Part shown: piece by piece, positions 20,550-29,399 of the stretch
Position numbering within the stretch: the stretch's first letter is position 1
Layout: each line of letters starts with the position of its first letter
Assembly: GCF_018139625.1 (NCBI RefSeq)
Contig: NZ_JAGSOH010000001.1
Span: forward strand, 1 to 64,000
Reading direction: 5' to 3'
Source: Actinospica acidithermotolerans
Lineage (GTDB): Bacteria > Actinomycetota > Actinomycetes > Streptomycetales > Catenulisporaceae
DNA length: 64,000 nucleotides
The notes under the pieces: generated by a model
The model's input: only the letters and a program-made list of their open reading frames with translations
The model's database searches: none
Told to the model about the DNA's origin: nothing
Position numbers and translations under genes: made by a program

Positions 20550-22148
20550 TTAGCTCAACGTCTCGCTGGTCGTCGAACCATCGGACGTTCCGTCGTCGGC
20601 CGCAAGCCCGAGGAGCTTGGCGAGCCTCGCCGCGGCGGCGCGGCGGGCTTCGTCGGCGACGCCCTGGTAGGTGTCGCGGGTGAAGCTGGAGGTGGAGTGG
20701 CCGAGCAGGTCTTGGACGAGTTTGACGTCGATGCCTGCGGTCAAGGCATGGGTGGCGGTGCCGTGGCGGACGTCGTGCAGGCGGATGGGCGGGAGTTCGT
20801 GGGTGGCGACTAGTTTGTAGAACTCGTACGTAAGCTGCGCGGGGTGCAGGGCGGTACCGTCCTCGTGCGTGAACACAAGCCCGGTGTCGGTCCAGCTGTC
20901 GCCGCACTCGATGCGCTGCTTGTCCTGGGCTTCCTGGTGGGCGCGCAGGAGTTCGATCACCGGGTCGGACAGGGCGATGGTGCGGTAGGAGTCCTCGGTC
21001 TTCGGCTGGGTGAGTTCGGTGCGCCAGCCAATCTGGGCGATCTGGCAGGTGACCATCAGCTCGCCGGCGTCCAGGTCGACGTCGCGCCAGTGCAGTCCGG
21101 CGGTCTCGCCGCGGCGCATGCCGGTGAAGACCATCAGGTGGTAGGCGGTGGCGAAGCGGTGGCCGTGGGTGGCCTTGAGGAAGTCGATGGTCTGCTCGAC
21201 CGTCCAGATCATGACCGGGCTCGGCTTCTCGCCGGTCTTGCGCCACGCGACCACGCGCGGCGGCGTCCACACCAGGCCCCTGGGGCGCCGCCCGCCCGAG
21301 AGACGCAGGAGTTTGGCGGGGTTGACCGGGATGAGCATCTGCGCAACCGCGTCCGACAGGGCGGAGGAGAGTGTGGCGCGGATCCGCTTTACGGTGGTGG
21401 GGCCGGTCTCGACCTCGGGGCGGCCGAGCGCCTTGAGCTTCATCCGGGCTGTCTTGGCCCGCTCGCGGTCTCCGGTTTCCACAGCCTGTGCAAGCTCGGC
21501 CTTGAGCACGGACTTGCGCAGTGCCGCGGCGCGGCGTTCGGCGTTCTGTGCCTCGATCGCGGTGACCATGCCGCGGATGTGGCTGACTCGCAGCTGGCTG
21601 AGCGGGATGTGGCCGAGGTGCGGGATCAGGTGGACGCGGATGTGCATCTCGTAGCCCATCAAGGTTCCGCCGGCCAGGTCGGCCTTGGTCTCGAGCCACT
21701 CGGTCAGGTAGCGGCCGAGGGTGAGTTCGGTTTCGACCGGCTGGCCGAGGGTGAGCCTGCCGCGCAGCTCGTCCTCGCTCGGCAGCGGGGTCTTGGCCTT
21801 CAGGGCGGCGCGGATCCGTGCGGCGATCACGCGCATCGCGTGGTTCGGGTCCTCGGCGAGGTCGGCGAGCCGGAGCAGGGCGACGAGTTGGGCGAGGGTG
21901 TCGCGGCATTCGGTTTCGGTGGGGAATCCGGCGCGCAGGTGCTCGCGCTTGCCGCCGTCGCTGGTGGGCACCTCGAGTTGGAAGCGCCAGGTGCCGTGGT
22001 CCTTCGCCCAGCGGCCGTCCTTGTAGGTCAGTTGGGGGCAGGCCTTGCCCCACGGCTTGGTCTCGCTCGTGCCATCCTGCAGGTGCGCCGTGCGGGTGCA
22101 CGAGCAGCGCTTGAAGACTGTTCCGGCCAGCTTCTTGTTCGCCGTCAT
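20550..22148 (-). CDS. int: tyrosine recombinase / site-specific integrase
   Basis: A phage-type integrase of 532 residues. The N-terminal part has the actinobacterial arm-binding motif with cysteines (RCSCTRT, then CPQLTYKDGRW) and the core-binding domain around LTLGRYLTEWLETKADL. Catalytic residues are visible: Arg in TGMRRGE near residue 350, HDVRHG (H and R) near 460, the LGHS His and the nucleophile Tyr in TRDTYQGV. The start at 22148 follows AAAGGCGA; upstream in-frame ATGs at 22166 and 22229 lack a site. It is expected to act on the tRNA-Lys att repeats, but it lies about 20 kb from either, so it may instead belong to an element nested in the island. No excisionase gene was recognised beside it. 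Confidence 0.95.
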   Translation of the reverse strand: MTANKKLAGTVFKRCSCTRTAHLQDGTSETKPWGKACPQLTYKDGRWAKDHGTWRFQLEVPTSDGGKREHLRAGFPTETECRDTLAQLVALLRLADLAEDPNHAMRVIAARIRAALKAKTPLPSEDELRGRLTLGQPVETELTLGRYLTEWLETKADLAGGTLMGYEMHIRVHLIPHLGHIPLSQLRVSHIRGMVTAIEAQNAERRAAALRKSVLKAELAQAVETGDRERAKTARMKLKALGRPEVETGPTTVKRIRATLSSALSDAVAQMLIPVNPAKLLRLSGGRRPRGLVWTPPRVVAWRKTGEKPSPVMIWTVEQTIDFLKATHGHRFATAYHLMVFTGMRRGETAGLHWRDVDLDAGELMVTCQIAQIGWRTELTQPKTEDSYRTIALSDPVIELLRAHQEAQDKQRIECGDSWTDTGLVFTHEDGTALHPAQLTYEFYKLVATHELPPIRLHDVRHGTATHALTAGIDVKLVQDLLGHSTSSFTRDTYQGVADEARRAAAARLAKLLGLAADDGTSDGSTTSETLS

Positions 22149-22933
22149 CGCCCGTTCGCCTTTCATCCGTTGCGGGAATCTGTGGGCGCGGTCCCGAAAA
22201 TCTGAGGGATTCGCGCCGTCGGACGCCATGGACGCTCGCCGACCCGGCGGGCATCAACCGGTCGCGTGAAGATGCTCGATGAACGCCACTCCACGCCCCG
22301 GGAAAACCGTCACGTATATATACAGATCGGGCACCCCCATTTGTCACACAGTTCGGCAAAAAACGGGCGTGAGATAGATCGCAAAGAAAACCGGCGGCCG
22401 CTGTTACACGGGTGCGCCCGCCGTCGGGCCGAAGCTGCAACATGAGCGCTGACCAGCATCTTTTAGGCCGCTGTCGGTGTGCGCCTGCTACGTCGAAGCC
22501 CCGACTGGCTATCGGCATCGCCGTGGTGCGCAAGGAGAACCCGAACGGTCACGAGCCCCTGCGGCGCCGCGGGGCGCGGCATCGCACTGGCCACCATGAC
22601 GACGACCACTCGTCCGTCCCTCCTCTGCGCCCTGCGCCGGCCTGCCGGGCCGGAGAGGTGCGCCGTCGGCAGAGTCGCCTCGGTACCGACCGTCCTCTTC
22701 GTGGGCCCGGTCCTGGACGAGGGAATGGCGGATCATCGTCGCCGACTGGTTGGTACGCGGACTGACAGCGCGACCGGGTCCTGTCGGTCTCGTATCCGTT
22801 AGCGCGTTCCACCGCTACGTTCGACAGCGCCGAGGGCCTTGCGTATTCGAGCGGCCACCAGCGCATTCCAGTGCAGTCTTGTGGCGATTTTCCGGTTGCA
22901 CGCTCGCTCTTCGGCTACCTACCGTGGTCGCCC
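22149..22933. other. int upstream region without a recognisable gene
   Basis: About 780 bases separate int from the HEAT-repeat gene. Frames here lack support. An AT-rich patch with TATATATA at about 22314-22321 and runs of A at 22360-22366 and 22381-22391 are the likely int promoter and recombination-protein binding region. The 12-mer ATACAGATCGGG (22320-22331) recurs inverted at 25004-25015, before the replication-relaxation gene. If an attP once lay by int, this would be the place, but no copy of the 45-bp tRNA repeat is present. Confidence 0.5.
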
Positions 22934-24898
22934 ATGGCCGAGATTCTCGCTGGGATAGACGACATCGACTGGTCGAGCCTGACGCACGCCTATGGACGCG
23001 CGACCGATACCCCCGGGCAGCTTCGCGCGGCGTTCGACGGAGATGCTGAAGCGATCGAAGAACTCGACGTCTCGCTCTACCATCAGGGCGGCTGCGTCTA
23101 CTCGGCGGCCGCCGCGGCGATGCCGTTCCTGATCGACCTGGGCTGCGAACCCGCGTTCGCCCATCGGCGCCTGGTGCTGGAGATACTGACGAGTTTCGCA
23201 AGCCTGCTCGGGGAGCTGAACGAGCCATGGCGCTCGCGGAGCGAGGCCGAATCGGTGCGCGTGAGCATGGGGAATGCGCTGCCGAGATTCATCGCGCTCC
23301 TCGACGATACGGACGTCCTCGTGCGCGCGACCGTAATCGACCTGCTGGCCGCTTACAGCACCGGAACCGGCCCCATCGTCGACGCGCTGCGGCGCCGTTT
23401 CGCTGTCGAAACCGACCGTCACCTGCGTGTCGTGCTCATGACGACGTTGGGCGAGATCGCAGACCACTTGCCACCGCAGGAGCGCACCGATCTGGCCGCG
23501 TGGATCGCGGAGACCGCCGCACACGACGAGCGCCTCCGGCTCGCCGGGTTGATCGCCCGGGCGAACGCGCTGCCCGGCACCGTGGCATCTTCAGAGGTCT
23601 TCGACGCGCTGACCGACCCGGCGCTCGTACCCCGCGACTACGTGGCAGGTGCCGCGACATCTCACGATCTCGCCGTGTGGGTCACGCACCGGTTCAACGG
23701 CAGGGATCTCGAGCGGCGGCTGTGCTCGTGGGCGCTGGAAAGCGCGCGCATTGGCGACGCGAAGACGGCGCTGACGCTGGCGAGCACGCTGATGCACCAC
23801 TCACGCCGGGCCACCGCCGACCTGCTGCCGGATATCGCGCGGTTGCTCGACCATCCGCTTCCCGCCGCCCGGTCCGGTGCGGCCCATCTCATGGCCGCAT
23901 CTGGACAGGCTTCCGTGCCGTTCGCCGACCGTCTCGCGGCGGCGCTCGACGACCCGGAACCCGGCGTCGTCACGCGCGCGATCTGGGCGCTCGCGCGGCT
24001 CGGGGATGCCCGGATCCTCGCTCACCTCACGGCCGCGGTCGAGGGCGATCCCGCGTGGTTCCGGGTCTCCCGGATGCACTACTCGGCTCCGGGTTTCATG
24101 CTCACCGATCTGCCCGGTCTCGCCGACGTCCTGACCCCGATGAGACGGCATGCAGACGCGCTGATACCGGCGATGCGGCGACGCCTCGCCCGGGAAAGAG
24201 ACGTCCCAGCCCTGCACACGTTGACCGAAGTCCTCGCATCCTACGGCCGACCCGCGCAGGCTGCGCTGCCCGAGCTCACGGCCCTGCTGGCCACCCCACA
24301 CCGCGCGCTGGCGTGCCGAGTCCTCGGTCAACTCGGCCCGGACGCGTCCGCAGCCGCCAAGGATCTACGCCGTCTCGCCACCGCAGCCGCGCGAAACGCC
24401 GCCGCACGCGAGGCCGCGACGCCGGCGTGGGCGTACTTCCGGGTGACCGGCGACGCCGATCCGTTCCTGCGCACAGTCAGCCTCGATCAGGGCATCTCCA
24501 CGCCGCACGAACTCTTCCGGCAGATCGCCGATCTCGGCCCCCGCGCGAGCGCGCTGGCGGCCGGCATCGCGGAACTTCTCAACGCCAATCACGGCTATTG
24601 GGATGGCTGGACGGGCGTCGAAGCCGCCCACGCGCACTGGCGGATCACCGGCGACCCCGCCTTGTGCATCGAGGTGTTCGACGCTGCACTCGAGCCTGTT
24701 CGCCGCGGACGCCAGCTCCCCGTCAGCCGCCAGGTCCTGCGCTATCTGCCGGCGCTCGGCGAGGCGGCCGGACGGTTCCGGCCGCTGCTCGAGGAGATGA
24801 TCGCGCGCCCGGAGCGGCTGGTTTACTCCGGCGGGTGGAGGGGATTGGCCGAGGACGACGAAGCAGTCGCCCTCGCCCAGGCGGCCCTGAACCCTTAA
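22934..24898 (+). CDS. HEAT-repeat protein of unknown function
   Basis: A 654-residue protein built almost wholly of alpha-helical HEAT-like repeats. Repeated LxxLLDDxDxxVRxxxxxLLA-type units are visible (IALLDDTDVLVRATVIDLLA; LDDPEPGVVTRAIWALARLG; IARLLDHPLPAARSGAAHLMA). The N-terminal YHQGGCVYSAAAAAMPFLIDL motif is seen in many Streptomyces proteins of this kind. Such scaffolds mediate protein-protein contact; the partner is unknown. The ATG at 22934 gives the conserved N-terminus. It stands alone between int and the replication-relaxation gene, and neither neighbour overlaps it. Confidence 0.85.
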   Translation: MAEILAGIDDIDWSSLTHAYGRATDTPGQLRAAFDGDAEAIEELDVSLYHQGGCVYSAAAAAMPFLIDLGCEPAFAHRRLVLEILTSFASLLGELNEPWRSRSEAESVRVSMGNALPRFIALLDDTDVLVRATVIDLLAAYSTGTGPIVDALRRRFAVETDRHLRVVLMTTLGEIADHLPPQERTDLAAWIAETAAHDERLRLAGLIARANALPGTVASSEVFDALTDPALVPRDYVAGAATSHDLAVWVTHRFNGRDLERRLCSWALESARIGDAKTALTLASTLMHHSRRATADLLPDIARLLDHPLPAARSGAAHLMAASGQASVPFADRLAAALDDPEPGVVTRAIWALARLGDARILAHLTAAVEGDPAWFRVSRMHYSAPGFMLTDLPGLADVLTPMRRHADALIPAMRRRLARERDVPALHTLTEVLASYGRPAQAALPELTALLATPHRALACRVLGQLGPDASAAAKDLRRLATAAARNAAAREAATPAWAYFRVTGDADPFLRTVSLDQGISTPHELFRQIADLGPRASALAAGIAELLNANHGYWDGWTGVEAAHAHWRITGDPALCIEVFDAALEPVRRGRQLPVSRQVLRYLPALGEAAGRFRPLLEEMIARPERLVYSGGWRGLAEDDEAVALAQAALNP

Positions 24899-25003
24899 CC
24901 GCTGCTCAGCCCCCGGTAGGCCGCGATCCCGATTCGGGCGAAATCCGGCTTAGCGGAAAAATTCAGGCAACTCTTAGGGTCGGATCTGTGACAAAACGGG
25001 TCT

Positions 25004-25015
25004 CCCGATCTGTAT
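25004..25015. promoter_or_regulatory. 12-mer shared with the int upstream region
   Basis: CCCGATCTGTAT here is the exact reverse complement of ATACAGATCGGG at 22320-22331. A related GGATCTGTG lies at 24982-24990. It sits about 120 bases before the replication-relaxation gene in a locally AT-rich patch, and could be a binding site for a common regulator of the two mobile-element genes. A 12-base match can occur by chance at this scale. Confidence 0.3.
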
Positions 25016-25133
25016 CTAGGTGGAGGGGAAACCACGAGCGACGACCAGCGGTTGCACCGTACGCGCAGCCGCGTGATCGTTCCCGAGCCGGTTTCCGCTC
25101 TCCGTCGATGACCGGATCGAAGGAGACTCGCAC

Positions 25134-26117
25134 ATGCCCCGCGCCACCAGCCGTTTCCCCGCCCCGAACACGGGCTTTCCGTATCTGGTGTTCCGCACCA
25201 CCCCGCGTGACCGGTACCTGGCCACGATGCTCTTCGAGCACCGCGTGCTCACCTCCGAGCACATCGCCCGGCTCGCATTCACCACGCTGCGCCGCGCCAA
25301 TCAGCGGCTGGCGGAACTGACCGAACTCGGCATCGTCGACCGCTCCCGCGCGAACCCGGCCGTCTACGGCTCCAGCCCTTACCTGTACACCCTCGGGCCT
25401 CAAGGCGCCCAGTTGGTGGCCGGCGAACGCGACACGACGATGAAGGAGCTGCGCTATGACCGCGGCGTGCTCCTGCGCCAAGCGGTACGCCGCGACCTGC
25501 CGCACACCCTCGGCTGCAACACCGCGATGGTCCGCCTCGCCACCCGCCACCGCACCTCGCCCGATGTCCGGTTGCACGCCTGGCTCGGAGCACTCAGCTG
25601 CATGCGACGCTGGGGCGACATCGCGCCATACCACCGTGAGGGAGTGCGCGCCGACGCCTACGCGCTCACCTCCGGCACGGCGCATCCGACCGATGAGCAG
25701 AGCCGTTTCGCATGGTTCTTCGAGTACGACACCGGCAGCGAATCGATCAACCAACTCGCCCGGAAGCTGCGCGGCTACCAGAACTTCGCCCACGAGTACC
25801 GGGGCCACTATCCGGTCCTGGTCCGCGTGCCGAACACAGCCCGCGAGACCCGCCTGCACGAGGTGATCGCCAAGACCCACCACATCCCGTGCACCGTGCC
25901 CGTAGCCACCACAACCAGCGACGACCTCGGCGCGGCGGTATGGCGCATCGTCAGCGACGAACACCTTCCAGCCCCCGTGTACGCCGGCCAGCGCTCCCCG
26001 CTGTCCGCGCTGGGCTTCATCTTCACCACGGTCGGCTATCGCCTGCTCGAACCGCTCACCGGAGGCGACGATGAGGACGATGAGTACGTTCCGGCACCGA
26101 CCATGGATCAACCCTGA
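25134..26117 (+). CDS. replication-relaxation family protein
   Basis: A 327-residue protein of the replication-relaxation family, named from plasmid genes and common on actinobacterial mobile elements. The N-terminal 90 residues form a winged helix (EHRVLTSEHIARLAFT, RRANQRLAELTELGIVDR). The central part has NTAMVRLATRH and a nuclease-like core with AWFFEYDTGSESINQLARKL, where the E, D and Lys could be a PD-(D/E)xK-like site. The ATG follows a clear GAAGGAG ribosome-binding site. It supports the mobile-element origin of the region around int. The exact molecular role of the family is unproven. Confidence 0.85.
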   Translation: MPRATSRFPAPNTGFPYLVFRTTPRDRYLATMLFEHRVLTSEHIARLAFTTLRRANQRLAELTELGIVDRSRANPAVYGSSPYLYTLGPQGAQLVAGERDTTMKELRYDRGVLLRQAVRRDLPHTLGCNTAMVRLATRHRTSPDVRLHAWLGALSCMRRWGDIAPYHREGVRADAYALTSGTAHPTDEQSRFAWFFEYDTGSESINQLARKLRGYQNFAHEYRGHYPVLVRVPNTARETRLHEVIAKTHHIPCTVPVATTTSDDLGAAVWRIVSDEHLPAPVYAGQRSPLSALGFIFTTVGYRLLEPLTGGDDEDDEYVPAPTMDQP

Positions 26118-26327
26118 GTCCCGTCGACAGCGAGACCTCCGTGCTTGTACCGCACGCGACCTCGACACACCTGGGGTGGGGCGAGCCTGAGAAGGCCTTC
26201 GACGTCCTTCGAGCCAGCCGTCCTTCCGCCCACCGCTTCGCCCACCGACCCGTCCAACCCCATCCGCCCTGCTTCGCACACAACCGCAGGTCGTCGCCGA
26301 GTTCCCGTGATGACATGCGGCAGGCTA

Positions 26328-26346
26328 ATAGGGCTATACGCCCTAT
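26328..26346. promoter_or_regulatory. ATAGGGC/GCCCTAT dyad
   Basis: A 7-bp perfect inverted repeat (ATAGGGC, spacer TATAC, GCCCTAT) lies in an AT-rich patch inside a long gene-free stretch. It has the form of an operator or iteron half-site. No neighbouring gene starts close enough to assign it to one. Confidence 0.4.
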
Positions 26347-26470
26347 ACCGCGCGACCCCCGCCCCGCATGCGGCGACGACCGGTGCGGGCGCGGCCCACA
26401 CGCGCCCCCTCGCGGGCTTTCGCCCCGTTCTGCGGTCGTGGTCCGCTCAGGCGGCTACCGGGCCCCACGT

Positions 26471-26571
26471 GGGCCCGCACCGGCCGCGCACGCCGCCGTA
26501 ACCCGCCCCGGTGATCACATACACGCCGTCGACTTCGCGGGCACGGCGGCGTGCGCGGCCGGTGCGGGCCC
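26471..26571. repeat. perfect 29-bp inverted repeat in a gene-free region
   Basis: Positions 26471-26499 are the exact reverse complement of 26543-26571. The 43-base spacer itself contains the palindrome GTGATCAC, and just left of the repeat is the palindrome GGGCCCCACGTGGGCCC-like block (26460-26475). The gene-free stretch 26118-26721 as a whole lacks coding signal. The structure could be a replication or transfer origin, a very stable hairpin ending the replication-relaxation transcript, or the ends of a tiny element. The sequence alone does not decide. Confidence 0.6.
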
Positions 26572-26721
26572 GGGCAGCCGTCGGCGCGAAGGACGCTGGT
26601 GCCGTCGCGCCGACGTGCTTCGCCCAGGCCCACAAGGCCGTCGGCGTAGCCCGAGGCAGGCAGCGCAGCGGGAGAAGAAACCTGTGGTGATACGAGCCCG
26701 GCGACTGAGACCATCGACGCC

Positions 26722-27132
26722 ATGAACCGTGGGGGTAGCGAAGCGATCAGCCTGGAGCCGATCGCGACCGAGTGCGTGAAGCTGGTCGCCGAGCAGTTCG
26801 GCCGCTCGCTGGACTGGAGCATCGAGAGCCTCACCGAACTGGATGCCGTATGCGTCGACTTGCTCGCCGACGGCCCGCTCGGCGAGAAGCGTCTCGACCT
26901 CTGGTGGAAGCTGATCGGCGCTTACACCGGTGAGGTGGTCATCAGGGCCTACAACGGTCAGTGGATCCAGCACGAATCCTCGACCGGAGCGCCGGGGATC
27001 TCCGCGCTCGGAGTAACCGGCTTCCCCTTCAACATCGCGAACAAGATCCTCACCGGCGAGGAGTTCAAGAGCCTCGCGTCGTTCGCGCGCGCCCTGCCTG
27101 TCATCGCCGAACGCCAAACCGGACAGGCCTAA
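26722..27132 (+). CDS. small unknown protein with a GAYTGE-type motif
   Basis: A 136-residue soluble protein I cannot assign to a named family. It has a helical N-terminus (CVKLVAEQFGRSLDWSIESLTELD) and a central WWKLIGAYTGEVVIRAYNGQW motif, then FPFNIANKILTGEE. This layout recalls short proteins annotated as hypothetical or immunity-like in actinobacteria. The ATG at 26722 starts the conserved-looking part; no strong ribosome-binding site is seen. It is convergent with the HIT gene. Confidence 0.7.
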   Translation: MNRGGSEAISLEPIATECVKLVAEQFGRSLDWSIESLTELDAVCVDLLADGPLGEKRLDLWWKLIGAYTGEVVIRAYNGQWIQHESSTGAPGISALGVTGFPFNIANKILTGEEFKSLASFARALPVIAERQTGQA

Positions 27133-27145
27133 CCCCCCAGCCTTC

Positions 27146-27195
27146 CGCGCCGCCGCTGACGGGCCGCCGCGAGGCGGGTCGACCGTGGCGGCGCG
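27146..27195. terminator. weak dyad between convergent genes
   Basis: CGCGCCGCC (27146-27154) and GGCGGCGCG (27187-27195) are complementary and lie between the convergent 26722-27132 and HIT genes. The loop is long and itself GC-rich, with alternative pairings. It may act as a bidirectional terminator. Confidence 0.3.
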
Positions 27196-27202
27196 AATGG
27201 TG

Positions 27203-27718
27203 TCAGGCGTCTTCGTTGAGCGCCGCCATCGCGGCGCCGATCCGGCGGGCGAGGTCGTGCAGTTCGGGCTGCGGGATCTCGAGGTACTCGGGCTTGTCGA
27301 CCGCGGCGAACTGCTGCTCGTGGAACGGAACGCCGGGCGGCAGCGGAGCAAGGTGCCAGTGGACATGGGCTACGCCCTGCATGCTGCCGAAACTGTAGAC
27401 GTACAGCCGCTCGGTTGCCGTGAGCCCGGACAGGACGCGGCCGAGGCGATGGACGCGGCGCTGCAGCATCAGGTACTCGTCTTCGGAGAAGTCGGAGACG
27501 ACTCCAGTCACGTGCCGCAGCGGAGAGAGTAGGCAGTAGCCGTAGAGGCGCGGCCAGGGCGGGAAGAAGACGACGCAGTGCTCGTCGCGGTAGGCCACGA
27601 TCTCGTGCTCGGGGGTAGTGGCCTCGTCGGTCAGCTCGCATATGAAGCAGCGGCCGGCCGCATTGTCCGTTTGGAGCTTTGCAGCGTACGCCTCGGAGTC
27701 GATCGTTCTCGTTCGCAT
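27203..27718 (-). CDS. HIT family nucleotide-binding hydrolase
   Basis: A 171-residue histidine-triad protein. The signature HVHWHLAP (HxHxHxx) lies near residue 120, preceded by the substrate-cradle strands VVFFPPWPRLYGYCLLSPLRHVTG. A CFIC pair at about 24-27 is typical of HIT proteins with a zinc or disulphide. The family hydrolyses nucleoside phosphoramidates, dinucleotides or adenylylated substrates; which one is unknown here. The ATG at 27718 gives a standard length. Nearby genes offer no pathway context. Confidence 0.9.
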   Translation of the reverse strand: MRTRTIDSEAYAAKLQTDNAAGRCFICELTDEATTPEHEIVAYRDEHCVVFFPPWPRLYGYCLLSPLRHVTGVVSDFSEDEYLMLQRRVHRLGRVLSGLTATERLYVYSFGSMQGVAHVHWHLAPLPPGVPFHEQQFAAVDKPEYLEIPQPELHDLARRIGAAMAALNEDA

Positions 27719-28136
27719 GCTGAAAACCGTAGGCGCGATCGGTTATGGGCGGCTGGGCCAGGCATATCGAGGCCCGGAGATCCCGAAACGGCGCCGCCCC
27801 GGGCCCGGCGCGGCGCGGCGGTTCCGGTCCGGCCCCCGCCGCTATCCGGCCCGGCCGCCGCTCCGGCCCCGACGCGGGCCACGGCGCGCCGACACGGCCC
27901 CGGTGGGGAGAGCCCGGCGCCCCGGGCCGGGACGGCGGCGCCCGGCGGGCGTCCGCCCCGCACCGCCCCGGCGGCGGGGGCGTCGCGCGGAACGCGCCCG
28001 TGGACCACCCCGCACGCCACCACGCGCCGTGGCGAAACCGGCGAATTATCAAGCACCACGTATCCACATATGGCCATCTGGCGGAAGCGGAGCAACGCTG
28101 CGCACGACCGAAACCCGATCACACCGGGAGCCGCGC
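27719..28136. other. extremely GC-rich intergenic stretch
   Basis: No gene is supported here. The stretch around 27780-28000 is almost all G and C with many short GGCCCCGG-like dyads. An AT-richer patch at 28040-28070 may hold the promoter of the ATP-binding gene that follows. Confidence 0.5.
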
Positions 28137-28580
28137 ATGACCCCGCACACACCCACCGGATCCGAACCGAACCCGAACGCGCGCCCCGCGCCCTGGAGGG
28201 CGCTGAGCGTGCCGCTGCCCGCAGGAGAGACCCACCTGCTCGCTCCGCTGCGACGCATCGCCGCAGCCAACCTCGCCGCCTGGGGGCTGCCCCAAGGCAT
28301 GACCGATGACGTCCTGCTCGCCCTGACCGAGCTCGCCGCCAACGGCCTGCGGCACACGTCCGGGCCCGTCCGCGTGCACATGTTCACGGACAGAGCCTCG
28401 ACCTACGTTCAGGTCGAAGACACGAGCGCCACGGAACCGCCCCGACGCAACGAGTTGAACCTCGCGCCGGAGCGCACCCACGGCTTCGGCCTCGAGATCA
28501 TCGAAGCCCTCGCCTCCGGGACCGTCAGCCGCGTCCACGCTGCGCGAGGTAAGACAATCACCGCCAAGTTCAACCACTGA
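28137..28580 (+). CDS. HATPase_c_2 anti-sigma-factor-like ATP-binding protein
   Basis: A 147-residue GHKL-type ATPase resembling RsbW/SpoIIAB serine kinases. Motifs are the N box in LLALTELAANGLRHT (ExxxN), the G1 region in VQVEDTSATEP, and G2 in THGFGLEIIEALA. In Streptomyces such short proteins accompany WhiJ-like XRE regulators and DUF397 proteins, which occur here at 29184-30205, on the other strand. It probably acts in partner-switching regulation. The ATG at 28137 gives the usual length; longer upstream frames are not supported. Confidence 0.85.
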   Translation: MTPHTPTGSEPNPNARPAPWRALSVPLPAGETHLLAPLRRIAAANLAAWGLPQGMTDDVLLALTELAANGLRHTSGPVRVHMFTDRASTYVQVEDTSATEPPRRNELNLAPERTHGFGLEIIEALASGTVSRVHAARGKTITAKFNH

Positions 28581-29183
28581 CGGGCAAACCGTGCAGCGTT
28601 CGGCGGGTGGCGCGTCGTCTACGAGGCGTCGCTCGCCGTTTCTCGTCGCGCCGGAACCTTCGTTAGTCGCGCGGCGCGGTTCTAGCGACATGCCAGTGGC
28701 GATCGCGCACAGCGTCTGCGCGTCCTCGCTCAGATCGGGCGGCAGAGCCGGGGGTGCACAGAGCGACGAACGGCATCATCGCCACGAACGCCCGTGCGTT
28801 CTGAAGCGGCGAATGCGGCATCGCCACCGCGCCAGACTCCCATTTCTGGACAGCTCGCTTCCGCGACTGTTCTGCTCGCCGATCCTGTCCCCCTCCCCCA
28901 TCGGCTAGGCGAAACCCGCCTGCGAGTCGCCCAAACTCTCGCGCACGGACCGCAGCCTCACCGTTAAGGCGGACGGCCGCGATCCGGGATTGACGCCCGA
29001 CGTCCTCGGCGCCGACGGTCTCAATCTTGAGGCACTCGGAGCCGCTGGACGCGAGAGCACCGGAAGCACTCGGCGCTCGTCCCGCCTGCAGACACAACGG
29101 GCCGACGGCGGCGTCACGGGTGGTGACGGACTTGCTACAACTTTCGCACGGGGTCAGACGCACTACCGGAAGCCACGCGCCCT
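28581..29183. other. gene-free stretch with a possible decayed HTH gene
   Basis: No intact gene is supported. On the minus strand two short stretches resemble an XRE regulator cut by frameshifts: RLRSVRESLGDSQAGFA ending near 28905, and AVQKWESGAVAMPHSPLQNA near 28790-28860. A related PHSPLQNA-like coding trace recurs near 39560. This reading is tentative. Confidence 0.3.
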
Positions 29184-29399
29184 CTAATTATCGAACTCGC
29201 CGCTCTTGGCGCCCTTGAGGAAGGCGTCCCACTCATTGGCGGTGAACCAGAGCACCGGGCCGGCGCCGTGCTGCTTCGAGTCCCGGACGGCTCGTCCGCC
29301 GTCCGGGAGTTCGGCGATCTCGACGCAGCCGCCGCCGTTGCCGCCGCTGAAGGTGGACTTGCGGAATGCGAGATTCGACAGTTCGCGGTGCTCCATCAT
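29184..29399 (-). CDS. DUF397 domain protein
   Basis: A 71-residue acidic protein with the DUF397 signature: FRKSTFSGGNGGGCVEIA, then VRDSKQHGAGPVLWFTANEWDAFL. In Streptomyces DUF397 proteins are the small partners of WhiJ-like DNA-binding proteins and are thought to antagonise them. The ATG at 29399 overlaps the stop of the upstream XRE gene (ATGA), so they are coupled; an ATG one codon later would also work. Confidence 0.92.
   Translation of the reverse strand: MMEHRELSNLAFRKSTFSGGNGGGCVEIAELPDGGRAVRDSKQHGAGPVLWFTANEWDAFLKGAKSGEFDN

Noticed and set aside
20188-22533. long minus-strand reading frame across int
   Set aside because: It is a shadow of the integrase and DUF4365 genes with random Arg/His/Pro-rich composition.
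23227-25320. long plus-strand reading frame of about 700 codons
   Set aside because: It overlaps the HEAT-repeat gene in another frame and is Arg/Pro/Ala-rich with no family resemblance, as expected of a GC-rich shadow.
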